A stretch of DNA of 64,000 bases from Deinococcus sp. YIM 77859 (GTDB taxonomy: Bacteria; Deinococcota; Deinococci; Deinococcales; Deinococcaceae): positions 480,001 to 544,000 of the forward strand of contig NZ_JQNI01000002.1 in the NCBI RefSeq assembly GCF_000745175.1, given 5' to 3'. The notes below the pieces were generated by a model. That model did not search any database. It had not been told where the DNA came from and worked only from the letters and a program-made list of their open reading frames with translations. This document shows, one piece after another, positions 20,386 through 34,745 of this stretch; position 1 is the stretch's first letter; every line of letters begins with the position of its first letter. Position numbers and translations under genes: made by a program.

Positions 20386-21789
20386 TTAGGCGGAGCCGCC
20401 TCCCACCTCCGCCCGCACGCTCTCATCCGGGTCCCGGCTCAACAGCTCGCGCAGTTCGGCGGGCAGGTCTTCGCGTCCGGCCACGGCCAGCCGCACGCCC
20501 TCGTCGGGGTCGGCGGCCAGGGCGGGCAGCAGAGCTGGGGGGAGGTCGCGGTGACGGGCCGCGGCGCGGCGTACCCCGGCGTTGGGGTCGGCAGCCAGCG
20601 TGGTGAGCACATGCTCGCCGGGGTGTTCGGCGTAGGCGACGGCGCGGCGCACCTCCGCTTCCCGGTCACCGGCAAGCCGAGCGAGTCGCTCCGAGCCGAG
20701 GTCGGGCCGCACGGCGAGGATGGTGCGGATGGCGGTGTCAGGATCTTCGAGCAGCACGTTCAGCACGGCGGGCGTGAGGCCCTCGGCGCTGGCAACATGC
20801 AGGCGGATGTCCTGCTCGGGCGCGCGGGCGAGGAACACGGTGGCCTCCTCGGGGAGGTCATTGCGCTCGAGCAGAGCGCGGCGGACCATCTCGGCCTCGT
20901 CGGCAGCGAGACGAATCAGCAGGTCGGGGGGGAGATCGGGGCGGCGGGCAAGGGCCGCACGAACCTCGGCTTCGGCGTCATGTTCGGCGCGGTTGAGCCA
21001 GGGGCCGGGCACGTTCCAGGCTTGCAGGGCTGCGGCGCGCACGCTGGGGTGCTCGTGTTCGGCCAGCCACGCGCGAACGCTGCGCGGGAGGTCAACTCGC
21101 CGCGCCAGGGTCGTGAGGACATCGGTGTCCTCGTCGGTGGCGAGGTTAAGCAGGCAGTCCAGCGGCAGGTCAAGCCGCCGGGCCACACTGGCTCGCACGG
21201 TGCCGTGTGCGTCCCCCACAAGCGTTCGCAGCACGTCGCCGGGGAGGTCGGGCCGGGCAGCGACGGCCTTGCGCACGTCGTAGTCCTCGTCGGCGGCGAG
21301 TTGACGCAGCAGGGCTTCGGGGAGGTCGGGCCGTCCCGCGACCGCCTCGCGCACCTGCCAACTGGGGTCCCCCGCGAGGGTCTCGACCGACTGGGCCCCC
21401 AGCTCCGAGCGCGCTGCCAGGGCCGCCCGGACACTGAAATCCTCGTGTCGTGCAGCTCCATCGAGCACCCAGCCCGGAGTGTTCGGCAGGGCGAGCAGCG
21501 CGGTCACGCCCTCGGCGGGAAAGACGTTGAGCAGGTGGGGTCGGGCAAGGCGCATGAGCGGCAGGCCGGGGTTGTCCAGCACCTCGCGGGGAAAGGTGGC
21601 CGCCAGGCTCGCCAGCACCTCCACCGGCGTGTTGGGGTGCCGCGCCACTTGTGCTCGTACCCGGCTGTCGGGGTGGGTGCTGAGGCCCGCCAATGTTTCG
21701 GCCGTCGCCCGTCCCTCGCTCGCTATCGCTAGCGCCTGCTCCGCCTCCAGCAGCGTGAGGGTGCGCGTGTCCAGCTTAGGGAAGGTCAT
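20386..21789 (-). CDS. LRV/HEAT-like repeat protein
   Basis: 467 aa built almost wholly of about 24-residue repeats of the type LAADED-x-DVRKAVAARPDLP, matching the leucine-rich repeat variant (LRV) consensus. Roughly 16 copies stack from residue 40 to the end, alternating acidic turns (D-P-D, D-E-D) with R-x-x-V/A-A helices. It has no catalytic domain, signal peptide or Fe-S cysteine cluster, so it is probably a solenoid scaffold. The start is ATG 21789. The frame is open further upstream, but that part is antisense to the divergent phosphoesterase. Confidence 0.88.
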   Translation of the reverse strand: MTFPKLDTRTLTLLEAEQALAIASEGRATAETLAGLSTHPDSRVRAQVARHPNTPVEVLASLAATFPREVLDNPGLPLMRLARPHLLNVFPAEGVTALLALPNTPGWVLDGAARHEDFSVRAALAARSELGAQSVETLAGDPSWQVREAVAGRPDLPEALLRQLAADEDYDVRKAVAARPDLPGDVLRTLVGDAHGTVRASVARRLDLPLDCLLNLATDEDTDVLTTLARRVDLPRSVRAWLAEHEHPSVRAAALQAWNVPGPWLNRAEHDAEAEVRAALARRPDLPPDLLIRLAADEAEMVRRALLERNDLPEEATVFLARAPEQDIRLHVASAEGLTPAVLNVLLEDPDTAIRTILAVRPDLGSERLARLAGDREAEVRRAVAYAEHPGEHVLTTLAADPNAGVRRAAARHRDLPPALLPALAADPDEGVRLAVAGREDLPAELRELLSRDPDESVRAEVGGGSA

Positions 21790-21829
21790 GGGGTCAATAT
21801 CGCAGAAGGCGGGTGGCAAGATGGTGCCC

Positions 21830-22543
21830 ATGAGAGTGGCTCTCCTGAGTGACGTGCACGGGAACCGCTTCGCGTTGGAAGCGGTGTTGGCGGACATCCG
21901 GCGTGCTGCGCCCGACCTGATCTGCAACCTGGGTGATAGCGTCTGGGGAGGAGCGGACCCGGCCGGAGCCTGGGCCATGCAGCAGGAGGCGGCTCCGCCC
22001 ACGGTGCGCGGCAACACAGAAGAATTTCTGCTGGCGGACCCGGCCGAACTGCACGCGCCAACCCGCGACTACCGCGCCTTTGTGGAACGCGAGCTCGGCG
22101 GCGTGCCCCCGGAACTGGCCGCGCTTCCCCTGACCGCCACCGTGGCGGAGGGCGAGGTGCTGCTCGCGCATGGCAGCCCGACCAGTGCCTGGGACGCCCT
22201 CTTTCTGACGGCGGAAGGAGACCGGACGCGCCCCGCCCTGCCGGAAGAACTGTTGGAGCGGGTGGCCCAGTGGCCCGCCCGGGTGGTGGTCGTGGGGCAT
22301 ACCCACCGGGAAAACCTCGTTTCGCAAGACCGCGTCACCTTTGTCAATGCCGGTTCGGTATCGCGCCAGATGCACGGGGACCCGGCCGCCCGCTGGGTGC
22401 TGCTGGAGCGTCACGCGGGAGCGTGGAATGTCAGCTTTCGCCGCACGCCCTACGACGCGGAGGCCGCCGCCCGCTGGGCCGAGACACACGCGCCGAACGG
22501 GGCGAGCGAGGCGCGGCAGTTGCGGACCGGACGAATGGGCTAG
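21830..22543 (+). CDS. metallophosphoesterase (YfcE/MJ0936-like)
   Basis: 237 aa calcineurin-like phosphodiesterase. Metal-binding motifs: SDVHGN (residues 7-12), LGDSVWGG, RGNTEE, LLAHGSP and VGHTHRE. In this family these coordinate two metal ions and hydrolyse phosphodiesters; the natural substrate is unknown. ATG 21830 gives the usual MRVALLSDVHGN N-terminus; an ATG three codons earlier is also possible. It ends one base before the stop of the convergent DUF2201 gene. Confidence 0.92.
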   Translation: MRVALLSDVHGNRFALEAVLADIRRAAPDLICNLGDSVWGGADPAGAWAMQQEAAPPTVRGNTEEFLLADPAELHAPTRDYRAFVERELGGVPPELAALPLTATVAEGEVLLAHGSPTSAWDALFLTAEGDRTRPALPEELLERVAQWPARVVVVGHTHRENLVSQDRVTFVNAGSVSRQMHGDPAARWVLLERHAGAWNVSFRRTPYDAEAAARWAETHAPNGASEARQLRTGRMG

Positions 22544-22544
22544 G

Positions 22545-23674
<1,130 letters not shown>

Positions 23675-23678
<4 letters not shown>

Positions 23679-24697
23679 CCCTCGGCGAGCGCCAGCGTTC
23701 CCTGAAGCAGTTCCGCCAGGCGCTCGTCACGCGCGAGCAGCTCGGCGAGTTCACCCAACTGGCCAAGCGCCTGGAATTTGCTCACCAGGGTGGCGAGGTA
23801 CAGTTGCAGCCACTCCGGTCCGGCGGCCTCGGCGAGCCACTGAAAGGCGGCGTAGGCTTCATCCGCATCGGCGGCACGGGCGGCGAGGCCCACCACCGCG
23901 GCGTAACGCACGCTTGGTTCTGCGGGAAGGCGCAGTCCTCCACCCTGACCGCGCAGCACTGCTCGGAGGTCGGGAAGCTGCTCGTACAGGCGCACAAAGG
24001 CGCCGAACTCGGCCCCGGCGGCCTCCCCCACGGCCGGAGCGACCTCCAGGCGAGCGCGGTGGAGCTGCGAGGCCATTTCCCACGCGCGGGGGCTGGGCCA
24101 GGCGGGCCCGGTGGGATCAAGGCGGTGCAGCAGCTCGGGGCGGAAGGTCAAAAAGGCGATGATGTGTTCGTGCAGGCCCCGGCCCAGCGCATACGCTCGC
24201 CAGGCGTCGAAGTCGGGCCGCACGGTGAGGTGCAGAAAGCGGTTGGCGAGCGGCGCAGGCATGTCGAACACGCTGGCACGGTCTTCCTTGCGGTTTCCTG
24301 CCGCCCACACGAACCAGCCCTCGGGGAGCACGTAGCTGCCCACCCGCCGGTCCAGGATAAGCTGCTGCGCCATGCCCTGCATGGTGGGCGGGGCCATATT
24401 CACCTCGTCCAGAAAGAGAATGCCCTGGCCGCGGCGGGGAAGAAATTCCGGTGGGTACCACCGGCTCACGCCGCCCCCCTGGCCGTCGGGTTCCGGCACC
24501 GGGAGGCCGCGCAGGTCCGTGGGCGCGAGCTGCGAAAGGCGCACGTCCACGAAGTCGAGGCCGTGCTTGCGGGCCACCTGCGCCACCACGCTGCTTTTGC
24601 CCACTCCGGGCGGCCCCCAGATCATGGTGGAGAGCTTGAGATTTTCGGTGACCAGGGCTTCGAGGTAGCGTTGCAGTTCGGCGGGGGTGAGGCTCAC
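23675..24697 (-). CDS. MoxR-type AAA+ ATPase
   Basis: 340 aa cytoplasmic ATPase. Walker A is GPPGVGKSS, Walker B ILFLDEVN, sensor 1 AAGNRKED, and an arginine-finger region follows (PLANRFLHL). The C-terminal half is a helical lid and tail. The GTG at 24697 lies six bases after TACCCT (24704-24709 on the plus strand), so a leaderless start is preferred over the longer frame to 24718. Translation of the downstream DUF2201 partner is coupled (ATGA). Confidence 0.92.
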
Positions 24698-24852
24698 CCC
24701 CAGAGGGTAGCGTGCCAAGAAGCCTCAGCGCCGGAGGAAAGGCTTCTGCGGGCAACAACCGAGCAAGGGGCATACGCTCAGGCTGAGCGCGGCGCCCTCT
24801 CCCCGTTTCTCTCCGCGTACACTGGGTCAACTCCGAGTGAACCGCATCCCGC

Positions 24853-24858
24853 TATACT
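24853..24858 (+). promoter_or_regulatory. -10 box for the membrane Fe-S oxidoreductase
   Basis: TATACT, 58 bases before the TTG start. A GTCAAC-like -35 sits 21 bases upstream, which is wide, so only the -10 is convincing. Confidence 0.4.
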
Positions 24859-24915
24859 TTGGCCGAGTTCAAATTTCTGGGTTTGCTGTTTTGCCCTCTG
24901 CCCAAGGAGACTGCC

Positions 24916-27738
<2,823 letters not shown>

Positions 27739-27750
27739 ACGCCCCTGAGG

Positions 27751-27778
27751 AAAAAACGCCGTCCACAGGGGCGGCGTT
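27751..27778 (-). terminator. terminator of the riboflavin operon
   Basis: On the minus strand a 7-bp stem AACGCCG/CGGCGTT (27755-27761 with 27772-27778) with a 10-base loop is followed by TTTT. It lies 20 bases after the ribH stop. On the plus strand it also follows the Fe-S oxidoreductase stop, but without a T-run. Confidence 0.75.
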
Positions 27779-27798
27779 ATTGGTTGAGGCTGAACACT

Positions 27799-28260
27799 TT
27801 ACAGCAGCCGCAGCAGGTTCGCTGTCTCCACGGCGGCGAGGAGGGCTTCGGCCCCCTTGTTGCCCGCCTTGGTTCCAGCGCGCTCAATCGCCTGCTCGAT
27901 GGTATCGGTGGTCAGGATGCCGAAGGTGACGGGAACGCCGCTGTCGAGTGCGATGCGGGCCAGGCCGCTGGTCGCGCTGCCGGCCACGAAGTCGTAGTGG
28001 TCGGTCGCTCCCTTGATGACTGCCCCAAGGCAAACCACGGCGTCGTAGTGGCCACTCTCCGCGAGCTTCTTGGCGACCAGCGGCACCTCAAAGCTGCCGG
28101 GAGCCGTGACAAGGGTGAGGTCCTCGCGGTTTCCCCCGTGCTGCACAAAGGCGCTCTCGGCCCCCTCGACGAGGCGGTCGACGATGAAATGGTTCCAGCG
28201 GGTATTCACCAGGGCAATCTTGAGGCCTGTGGCGATGAGGTGAGCTTCAATCCTGTGCAT
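27799..28260 (-). CDS. ribH: RibH, 6,7-dimethyl-8-ribityllumazine synthase
   Basis: 153 aa. Condenses the ribityl pyrimidine with dihydroxybutanone phosphate, the step before riboflavin. Motifs: [46 protein letters not shown] (with catalytic His) and [12 protein letters not shown]. The family assembles into a 60-mer capsid or a pentamer. ATG 28260 overlaps the end of ribBA by 14 bases, so translation is coupled. Last gene of the operon. Confidence 0.97.
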   Translation of the reverse strand: MHRIEAHLIATGLKIALVNTRWNHFIVDRLVEGAESAFVQHGGNREDLTLVTAPGSFEVPLVAKKLAESGHYDAVVCLGAVIKGATDHYDFVAGSATSGLARIALDSGVPVTFGILTTDTIEQAIERAGTKAGNKGAEALLAAVETANLLRLL

Positions 28261-29458
28261 GCTGTTCCTTGTCCAGCAGGTGGCCGAGCCGGGCCTGCTT
28301 CGTTCGGAGGTAGTGGTCGTTGTACGGATTGTGGCCGACCTGGAGGGGAACGCGCTCCACCACCTCCAGCCCGAAACCGCTGAGGCTGGCCAGCTTGCGG
28401 GGGTTATTCGTGAGCAGGCGCAGCCGCCTGACCCCCAGCAGTGCGAGCATCTGCGCGCCGATCCCGAAATCGCGGGCGTCGGCGGGGAAACCCAGCCGCA
28501 GGTTGGCCTCCACCGTGTCCGCTCCGGCATCCTGGAGGGCGTAGGCCCGGATCTTGTTCAGCAGGCCGATGCCGCGGCCTTCCTGCCGCAGGTACACCAG
28601 CACGCCCCGGCCCTCGTGGGCGATCGCGGCCAGGGCGGCGTCCCGCTGCGCGCCGCAGTCGCAGCGCAGCGAATGGAAGGCGTCCCCGGTGAGGCACTCG
28701 CTGTGCACCCGCACCAGGGTGGGCTCTTCCGTGATCTCGCCCATCACCAGCGCGACGTGTTCTGCGCCGCTGAGGGTGTCTTCAAAACCCACCAGGCGGA
28801 ACTCGCCGTACGGGGTAGGCAGCCGGGCTTCGGCCACCATTCGCAGAAAGGGATCGTGGGTCATGCGGTAGGCGATCAGGTCCGCGATGCTGCCGATCTG
28901 CAGGCCGTGCCGCGCGGCAAACACCTCCAGGTCGGGCAGGCGGCTCATCGTGCCGTCGTCGCCCATCACCTCGCAGATCACTCCAGCGGGCGCGAAACCG
29001 GCCAGGCGTGCGAGGTCAACCGCCGCCTCGGTGTGACCGGTGCGGCGCAGCACCCCGCCGGGACGGGCGACCAGCGGAAAGATGTGCCCGGGGCGGCGGA
29101 AGTCTTCTGCTCGGGCGGCCGGGTCGATCAGAGCTGCGGCGGTCGCCGCTCGGTCAAAGGCGCTGATGCCGGTGGTGTTGCTCACGTGGTCCACACTGAC
29201 GGTAAAGGCGGTGCCGTGTGCGTCGGTGTTGTGCGTGACCATCGGCGGCAGGTCGAGTTCGCGCGCGCGTTCCTCCGTGAGGGCCACGCAGATCAGACCG
29301 CGCGCCTCACGGGCCATGAAGTTGATCCATTCGGGCGTGACGGTGGCGGCGGGCAGTACCACGTCCCCCTCGTTCTCGCGGCTCTCGTCGTCCACCATCA
29401 GGACAGGGCGGCCCGCTCGCAGCTCGGCGAGCAGGGTCTCGACGGGGGCCAGGCTCAT
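28247..29458 (-). CDS. ribBA: RibBA, bifunctional DHBP synthase / GTP cyclohydrolase II
   Basis: 403 aa. The N-terminal DHBP synthase domain (residues about 1-205: [26 protein letters not shown]) makes dihydroxybutanone phosphate from ribulose-5-phosphate. The C-terminal GTP cyclohydrolase II domain (about 206-403) has the zinc site C-x10-C-x-C ([16 protein letters not shown]) and [10 protein letters not shown]. Both catalytic cores look intact. The start overlaps the ribE stop by four bases (ATGA). Confidence 0.97.
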   Translation of the reverse strand: MSLAPVETLLAELRAGRPVLMVDDESRENEGDVVLPAATVTPEWINFMAREARGLICVALTEERARELDLPPMVTHNTDAHGTAFTVSVDHVSNTTGISAFDRAATAAALIDPAARAEDFRRPGHIFPLVARPGGVLRRTGHTEAAVDLARLAGFAPAGVICEVMGDDGTMSRLPDLEVFAARHGLQIGSIADLIAYRMTHDPFLRMVAEARLPTPYGEFRLVGFEDTLSGAEHVALVMGEITEEPTLVRVHSECLTGDAFHSLRCDCGAQRDAALAAIAHEGRGVLVYLRQEGRGIGLLNKIRAYALQDAGADTVEANLRLGFPADARDFGIGAQMLALLGVRRLRLLTNNPRKLASLSGFGLEVVERVPLQVGHNPYNDHYLRTKQARLGHLLDKEQHAQD

Positions 29459-30096
29459 GGCGTGCCTCCTGCCGTGAGGGCAGTCGTCGCGAGCAGCCGC
29501 TCAACGTACTTGGCGAGCTGGTCGGCTTCCAGGTTGACCTGTTGCCCCACCTGCCAGGTTCGTAGGGCAGTCACCTCCAGGGTGTGCGGCACCAGCCAGA
29601 GGGTGAACTCATGGGCAGCAAGGTCGGCGCGGCTTCCTGCCGGGCCCCCGACATCGACCACGGTGAGGCTCACGCCGTCCACCGTGACACTGCCCTTGGG
29701 CACGAGATACCGCGCCAGGGATAGGGGAGCGCTCACCGTGACCGTGAACGCGCCGGGTTGGGCCTCGATCGCCAGGACTTCCCCCACGCCGTCCACGTGC
29801 CCCGAGACGATGTGTCCGCCGAACCGCGCGTCTGCCCGCATGGCCCGCTCCAGATTCACAAGCTCGCCCGGCCGCCAGCGGGGGGCAGTTTTTGCCAGCG
29901 TCTCGCGGGAAAGCTCTGTGGTGAATCCCGCCGTGTCCCGGGAGGTGACGGTGAGGCACACACCATTCACGGCGATGCTCTCCCCCAGAGCCACATCCGG
30001 CCACATCCGGTCTGGCGCGACGGTCACCCGCAGATGCCCCTGATGGTCCACGGCGTGGGTGACGCGCCCGGTCTGTTCGACAATTCCGGTAAACAT
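29455..30096 (-). CDS. ribE: RibE, riboflavin synthase alpha chain
   Basis: 213 aa. Dismutates two lumazines to riboflavin. Two tandem lumazine-binding domains are visible. The first is residues 1-97 ([23 protein letters not shown]). The second is residues 98-200 ([23 protein letters not shown]). ATG 30096 shares a base with the ribD stop (TGATG); an adjacent TTG adds only one residue. Normal length for the family. Confidence 0.96.
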   Translation of the reverse strand: MFTGIVEQTGRVTHAVDHQGHLRVTVAPDRMWPDVALGESIAVNGVCLTVTSRDTAGFTTELSRETLAKTAPRWRPGELVNLERAMRADARFGGHIVSGHVDGVGEVLAIEAQPGAFTVTVSAPLSLARYLVPKGSVTVDGVSLTVVDVGGPAGSRADLAAHEFTLWLVPHTLEVTALRTWQVGQQVNLEADQLAKYVERLLATTALTAGGTP

Positions 30097-31214
30097 CAAC
30101 TTCTCCCGAGAAGGGCCGCTGCCGCCTCAGGCGACAGGGTGGGAATATCGTGCAAAAAGCCCTGAATCAGCGTGTCCGTGCCGAGCTGTTCGGTGGTTAC
30201 GTCCCGGAGGGTGCGGGCGAGGTGCATCGCCTCCCGCGGGGGGCGGTCCAGCGGGGGCAGACCGGCTCCCAGCAGTTTGGGGGCGACAAAGACCCGCACT
30301 TCGTCCACGGCGTCCGCCTCCACAAAGGCTCCGGCAAGGCGCGGCCCGCCTTCGAGCAGCAGGTCATTCACGCCCAGCTCGCCCAACCCCAGCAGGGCCT
30401 CGAGCAGGTCCGCCGCAGGCAGAACAGTGACGCCCCGCGCCTCGTAGGGGTCCGGCGAGGTCTGTGGGCCCGTCACGAGAATGCTCCCCGGTCCCAGGGC
30501 GCGTGCGGTCGCGGGAACACGCCCGCGCCGGTCAAACACCACTCGGCGGGGATCGCGCCCACCGGGAACGCCGCGGGTGGTGAGGGCCGGATCGTCGGCC
30601 AAGACCGTGCCGCTTCCGACGGCGATGGCGTCGAGTTCGTTTCGCCAGCGGTGGACCCTTGCCCGGGCCGCCTCGCCCGTGACCCAGCGGCTGTGGCCGT
30701 TCGGCGCCGCGACCTTCCCGTCGAGGGTCATCGCGTACTTCAGCACCGTCCAGGGTCGCCCGCGGGTCACGCGGCTGCGGAACCCGGCCTGCTGACGGAG
30801 GGCTTCTGCCTCCAGCACGCCGGTCGTGACCTGTATTCCCGCGTTCAGGAGCTTCTGGCGGCCCTGTCCGGCCACGAGGGGATGAGGATCGAGCGCCGCG
30901 ATCACGACGCGTGCGACGCCCGCCCGAATCAGGGCATCCGCGCAGGGCGGCGTGCGGCCGTGGTGGGCGCAGGGTTCCAGCGTGACGTAGGCGGTGGCCC
31001 CCCGCGCCTGCTCGCCCGCCTCGCGCAGCGCGAACACCTCGGCGTGTGGTTGGCCCGCCGCCGGGTGGAACCCGCGGCCCACCGCCTGACCGCTCTGCAC
31101 GAGGACACAGCCCACCGGCGGATTGGGCGCCGTGCGCCCGAGGGCCTGCGCGGCGAGCGCAAGCGCCTCACGCATCCAAACTTCATCCGGTACATCCGGT
31201 AGATACTTCCCCAA
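30096..31214 (-). CDS. ribD: RibD, bifunctional pyrimidine deaminase/reductase
   Basis: 372 aa. The deaminase domain (about 12-145) has HAEVFAL and PCAHHGRTPPC zinc ligands. The NADPH-dependent reductase domain (150-372) has AMTLDGKVA, NELDAIAVGSGTVLADDP and LLLEGGPRLAGAF. First gene of the rib operon. A TTG at 31214 gives the expected pre-domain length; the next candidate is ATG 31175, which would shorten the N-terminus. It begins 38 bases after the FMN riboswitch, with a hairpin (31226-31242) between. Confidence 0.95.
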   Translation of the reverse strand: MGKYLPDVPDEVWMREALALAAQALGRTAPNPPVGCVLVQSGQAVGRGFHPAAGQPHAEVFALREAGEQARGATAYVTLEPCAHHGRTPPCADALIRAGVARVVIAALDPHPLVAGQGRQKLLNAGIQVTTGVLEAEALRQQAGFRSRVTRGRPWTVLKYAMTLDGKVAAPNGHSRWVTGEAARARVHRWRNELDAIAVGSGTVLADDPALTTRGVPGGRDPRRVVFDRRGRVPATARALGPGSILVTGPQTSPDPYEARGVTVLPAADLLEALLGLGELGVNDLLLEGGPRLAGAFVEADAVDEVRVFVAPKLLGAGLPPLDRPPREAMHLARTLRDVTTEQLGTDTLIQGFLHDIPTLSPEAAAALLGRS

Positions 31215-31225
31215 CAGTGACGCCA

Positions 31226-31242
31226 GCCCGCGGGGAGCGGGC
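31226..31242 (-). promoter_or_regulatory. hairpin between FMN riboswitch and ribD start
   Basis: 6-bp stem GCCCGC/GCGGGC with a five-base loop, ending 11 bases before the ribD TTG. No T-run follows, so it is less likely to be a terminator than part of a translational expression platform. An AAGGAGG sequence lies at the riboswitch 3' edge, too far from the TTG to act directly. Confidence 0.45.
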
Positions 31243-31251
31243 CCGGCTTCC

Positions 31252-31436
31252 TCCTTCTCTCATCCGGACTGCGCGGTTCCCCGCAGGGTATGACCGCTTC
31301 ACCGTCGGCCCCGGAATCGCACCGGGTCGGGCCGGGCCGTGCTGCTCGATTGGCCGGGCTTCGCGGGCTGACGCGGACGCACCTGCTGTGCGGCGCGATC
31401 ACCGCCGGTGGGGAATTGCACCCCGCCCCGAAGGAT
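31252..31436 (-). ncRNA. FMN riboswitch (RFN element)
   Basis: About 185 bases with the conserved RFN core on the minus strand: P1 ATCCTTC/GAAGGA closing stem, TTCGGGGCGGGG, AATTCCCCACCGGCGGT, the GTCAGCCCGCGA block, GATTCCGGGGCCGACGGT and the closing AGTCCGGATGAGAGAAGGA. Binding FMN should repress the ribD-ribE-ribBA-ribH operon that follows directly. Confidence 0.96.
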
Positions 31437-31453
31437 GGCGTGTCGCCGCGCGC

Positions 31454-31459
31454 ACTCTA
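31454..31459 (-). promoter_or_regulatory. -10 box of the riboflavin operon
   Basis: Minus-strand TAGAGT, 17 bases upstream of the riboswitch 5' edge, which places the transcript start just before the RFN element. No clear -35. Confidence 0.45.
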
Positions 31460-31520
31460 GCGCATGGCGGCCCCGCCGGGGGAGACGGTGTTCCAGACCA
31501 CCCGCGTTAAGATGACGTTT

Positions 31521-32366
31521 ATGACCATCGCCATCGTCACCGACTCCACGAGTGACCTCCGTCCGGAGCTGCGGGCGCCGTACGGCATCCGGAGCGTACC
31601 CCTGTATGTGCTGTTTGACGGCAAGATGTACCGGGACGGCGTGGAGATCCAGCCTGAAGACCTCTTTCGGGGACTCAAAGAGGGAAAGAAGACGCCCTCG
31701 ACCTCCCAGCCCAGTCCTGCAGAATTCGCGGCGGTCTACCGCGAGGCGCTAGAAAGCGCGGATCAGGTGCTTAGCCTTCACATCAGCGGTCAACTGTCGG
31801 GCACGGTGGGAAGCGCGCGTCTGGCCGCGCAGGAGTTCGGGGACCGCGTGACGGTGGTGGACAGCCGCTCGGTCAGTATGGGCCTGGGCATGCAGGTGTT
31901 GCGCGCTGCTGAGCGTGTGGCGGAGGGCCGCAGCGTGCCGGAGATCGTGGCCGAGCTGGAACGGGTGGCGGCTCAGGCGGACATCCGCTTTACGGTGGAT
32001 ACCCTAGAGTTTCTGAGAATCAATGGCCGCATCGGGGGTGCGGCGGCGCTGCTGGGCGGCCTGCTGAACATCAAGCCGATTCTGACGGTAAAGCAGGGCC
32101 GGGTGGAATCCGGCGGGCGCGTGCGGGGTCACAAAAAGGCGATTCAGGACATTGTGGACCACGTTCGCCGGTACGTGGAGACGCACGGGGGAGCGCGGGT
32201 CGCCTTCCTGGCCACCGTGGGCGGCGAAGAGTACCTGCGGGAGGTGCGCGCGGGCTTGAGCGGCGTGCCCTTTGAGGACATGGGTGATCACCCTATCGGC
32301 GCAGTTGTCGCGACCCACGCGGGGCCCGGGACCGTCGGCGCGACGCTGGAACCCATCACCGCCTAA
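31521..32366 (+). CDS. DegV-family fatty-acid-binding protein
   Basis: 281 aa. DegV/FakB proteins bind a fatty acid and present it to a fatty-acid kinase. Motifs: IVTDSTSDL (residues 4-12), [42 protein letters not shown] and THAGPGTVG. No FakA kinase is adjacent. ATG 31521 has TAAGAT seven bases upstream (31508-31513), which fits a leaderless start. Divergent from the rib operon. Confidence 0.94.
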   Translation: MTIAIVTDSTSDLRPELRAPYGIRSVPLYVLFDGKMYRDGVEIQPEDLFRGLKEGKKTPSTSQPSPAEFAAVYREALESADQVLSLHISGQLSGTVGSARLAAQEFGDRVTVVDSRSVSMGLGMQVLRAAERVAEGRSVPEIVAELERVAAQADIRFTVDTLEFLRINGRIGGAAALLGGLLNIKPILTVKQGRVESGGRVRGHKKAIQDIVDHVRRYVETHGGARVAFLATVGGEEYLREVRAGLSGVPFEDMGDHPIGAVVATHAGPGTVGATLEPITA

Positions 32367-32370
32367 GGGC

Positions 32371-33567
<1,197 letters not shown>

Positions 33568-33575
33568 TGCCCCCC

Positions 33576-34598
33576 TTAGATGCTGCTGCCGTTCGCCGCC
33601 GCGTCCACCCGGGCGAGTTCCTGCGAGGCGGCCTCCTCCAGCCGGGCACGCGCTTCGGGGTAGGGGAGGGGGACGGTGGCCCCGGCGGCCGGGACGTGGC
33701 CTCCGCCGCCGAGCGCTACAGCGATGTTCTGGGCACTGACGTGACCCCGCGAGCGCAGCGAGAACTTCACGCGGTCCCCGTAGTCCTTGGCCAGCACGGC
33801 GAGGACCGAGCCCTCGGCACTGCGCAGGAGGCTCACGTAGGTTTCGGCATCCTCCCAGGTGGCACCGGTGCGCTCCAGCATGGCTTCGTCCACCCGGGCG
33901 AGCACCACGCGGCCACCGTGCAGGAATTCCAGCGTGCCGAGCACCTCGCGCAGCAGGGTGTAGTAGCTGCGGGGGTTCTGACCGAGCTGGTCACTCAGCC
34001 AGCCCAGCCGCGCGCCGTGAGCGCGGAGCCGGGCGGCAGCCTCAAAGGCACGCGGCGTGACGCTGTCAAAGCGGAAGGACCCCGTATCGGTGGAGAGCCC
34101 CAGCAGCAGCGGCGTGGCAATGGCCTCCGACCACGGTGCGCCCAGGGCATCGACCACGTCTGCAACCATCATCGCCGTGGCGGGCTGCCCGGGGTCCACG
34201 ACCAACGCGGCGGCCCGGCGAGCATTCGTGCCGTGGTGGTCGATATTCACCACCTCGCCGGTGAAGGTCGTCAGGTCTGCCCCCGCCACCCGTGTGGGAT
34301 CGTTGTTGTCCACGTCCAGCACGGCGGCAAGCGCTCCCTCAGGCCACTCGCCGAGCGGCCCGCTCAGTTCTCCTTCCTCGGGCAGAAAACGCAGGTAGCG
34401 CGGCACGTCGATCGGCGCCACCACCAGCTTGCCCAGCGCCCGCAGCGCTCGCGTGAGCCCCAGGACGCTGCCCAGGGCGTCCCCGTCCGGGTTCTCGTGC
34501 GAGAGAACCACGATGGGCCCGGAATGCGCCCGCAGTTTGGCCGCGACCGCCGCGACATCCTGGAGGTACGTGGGGGCGGCTTCGTTCATGCCGGTCAT
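33576..34598 (-). CDS. DHH-family phosphoesterase (NrnA-like oligoribonuclease/pAp phosphatase)
   Basis: 340 aa. The DHH domain has SHENPDGDALGS (about residues 32-43) and the name-giving NIDHHGTN, plus a LDVDNNDP variant of motif II. The C-terminal DHHA1 domain has RSRGHVSAQNIAVALGGGGHVPAAGATV. Known relatives degrade nanoRNA and 3',5'-pAp. ATG 34598 follows TATACT (34606-34611) by seven bases, a leaderless start that rejects the much longer open frame upstream. It ends nine bases after the convergent hydrolase. Confidence 0.93.
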   Translation of the reverse strand: MTGMNEAAPTYLQDVAAVAAKLRAHSGPIVVLSHENPDGDALGSVLGLTRALRALGKLVVAPIDVPRYLRFLPEEGELSGPLGEWPEGALAAVLDVDNNDPTRVAGADLTTFTGEVVNIDHHGTNARRAAALVVDPGQPATAMMVADVVDALGAPWSEAIATPLLLGLSTDTGSFRFDSVTPRAFEAAARLRAHGARLGWLSDQLGQNPRSYYTLLREVLGTLEFLHGGRVVLARVDEAMLERTGATWEDAETYVSLLRSAEGSVLAVLAKDYGDRVKFSLRSRGHVSAQNIAVALGGGGHVPAAGATVPLPYPEARARLEEAASQELARVDAAANGSSI

Positions 34599-34745
34599 GG
34601 GGCCGAGTATAAGACCGATTCCAGCGGAGGCCTGTTCGGCTTGTTCTCCCTGGACAGGGCTCCAGCGGAGCAAAGCGAGTGGGAATGTGCGGCTGGGTAC
34701 GGGAATGAAATCCGTACCGGGCAGAGCCGCGCTATGCTCGCCCAC

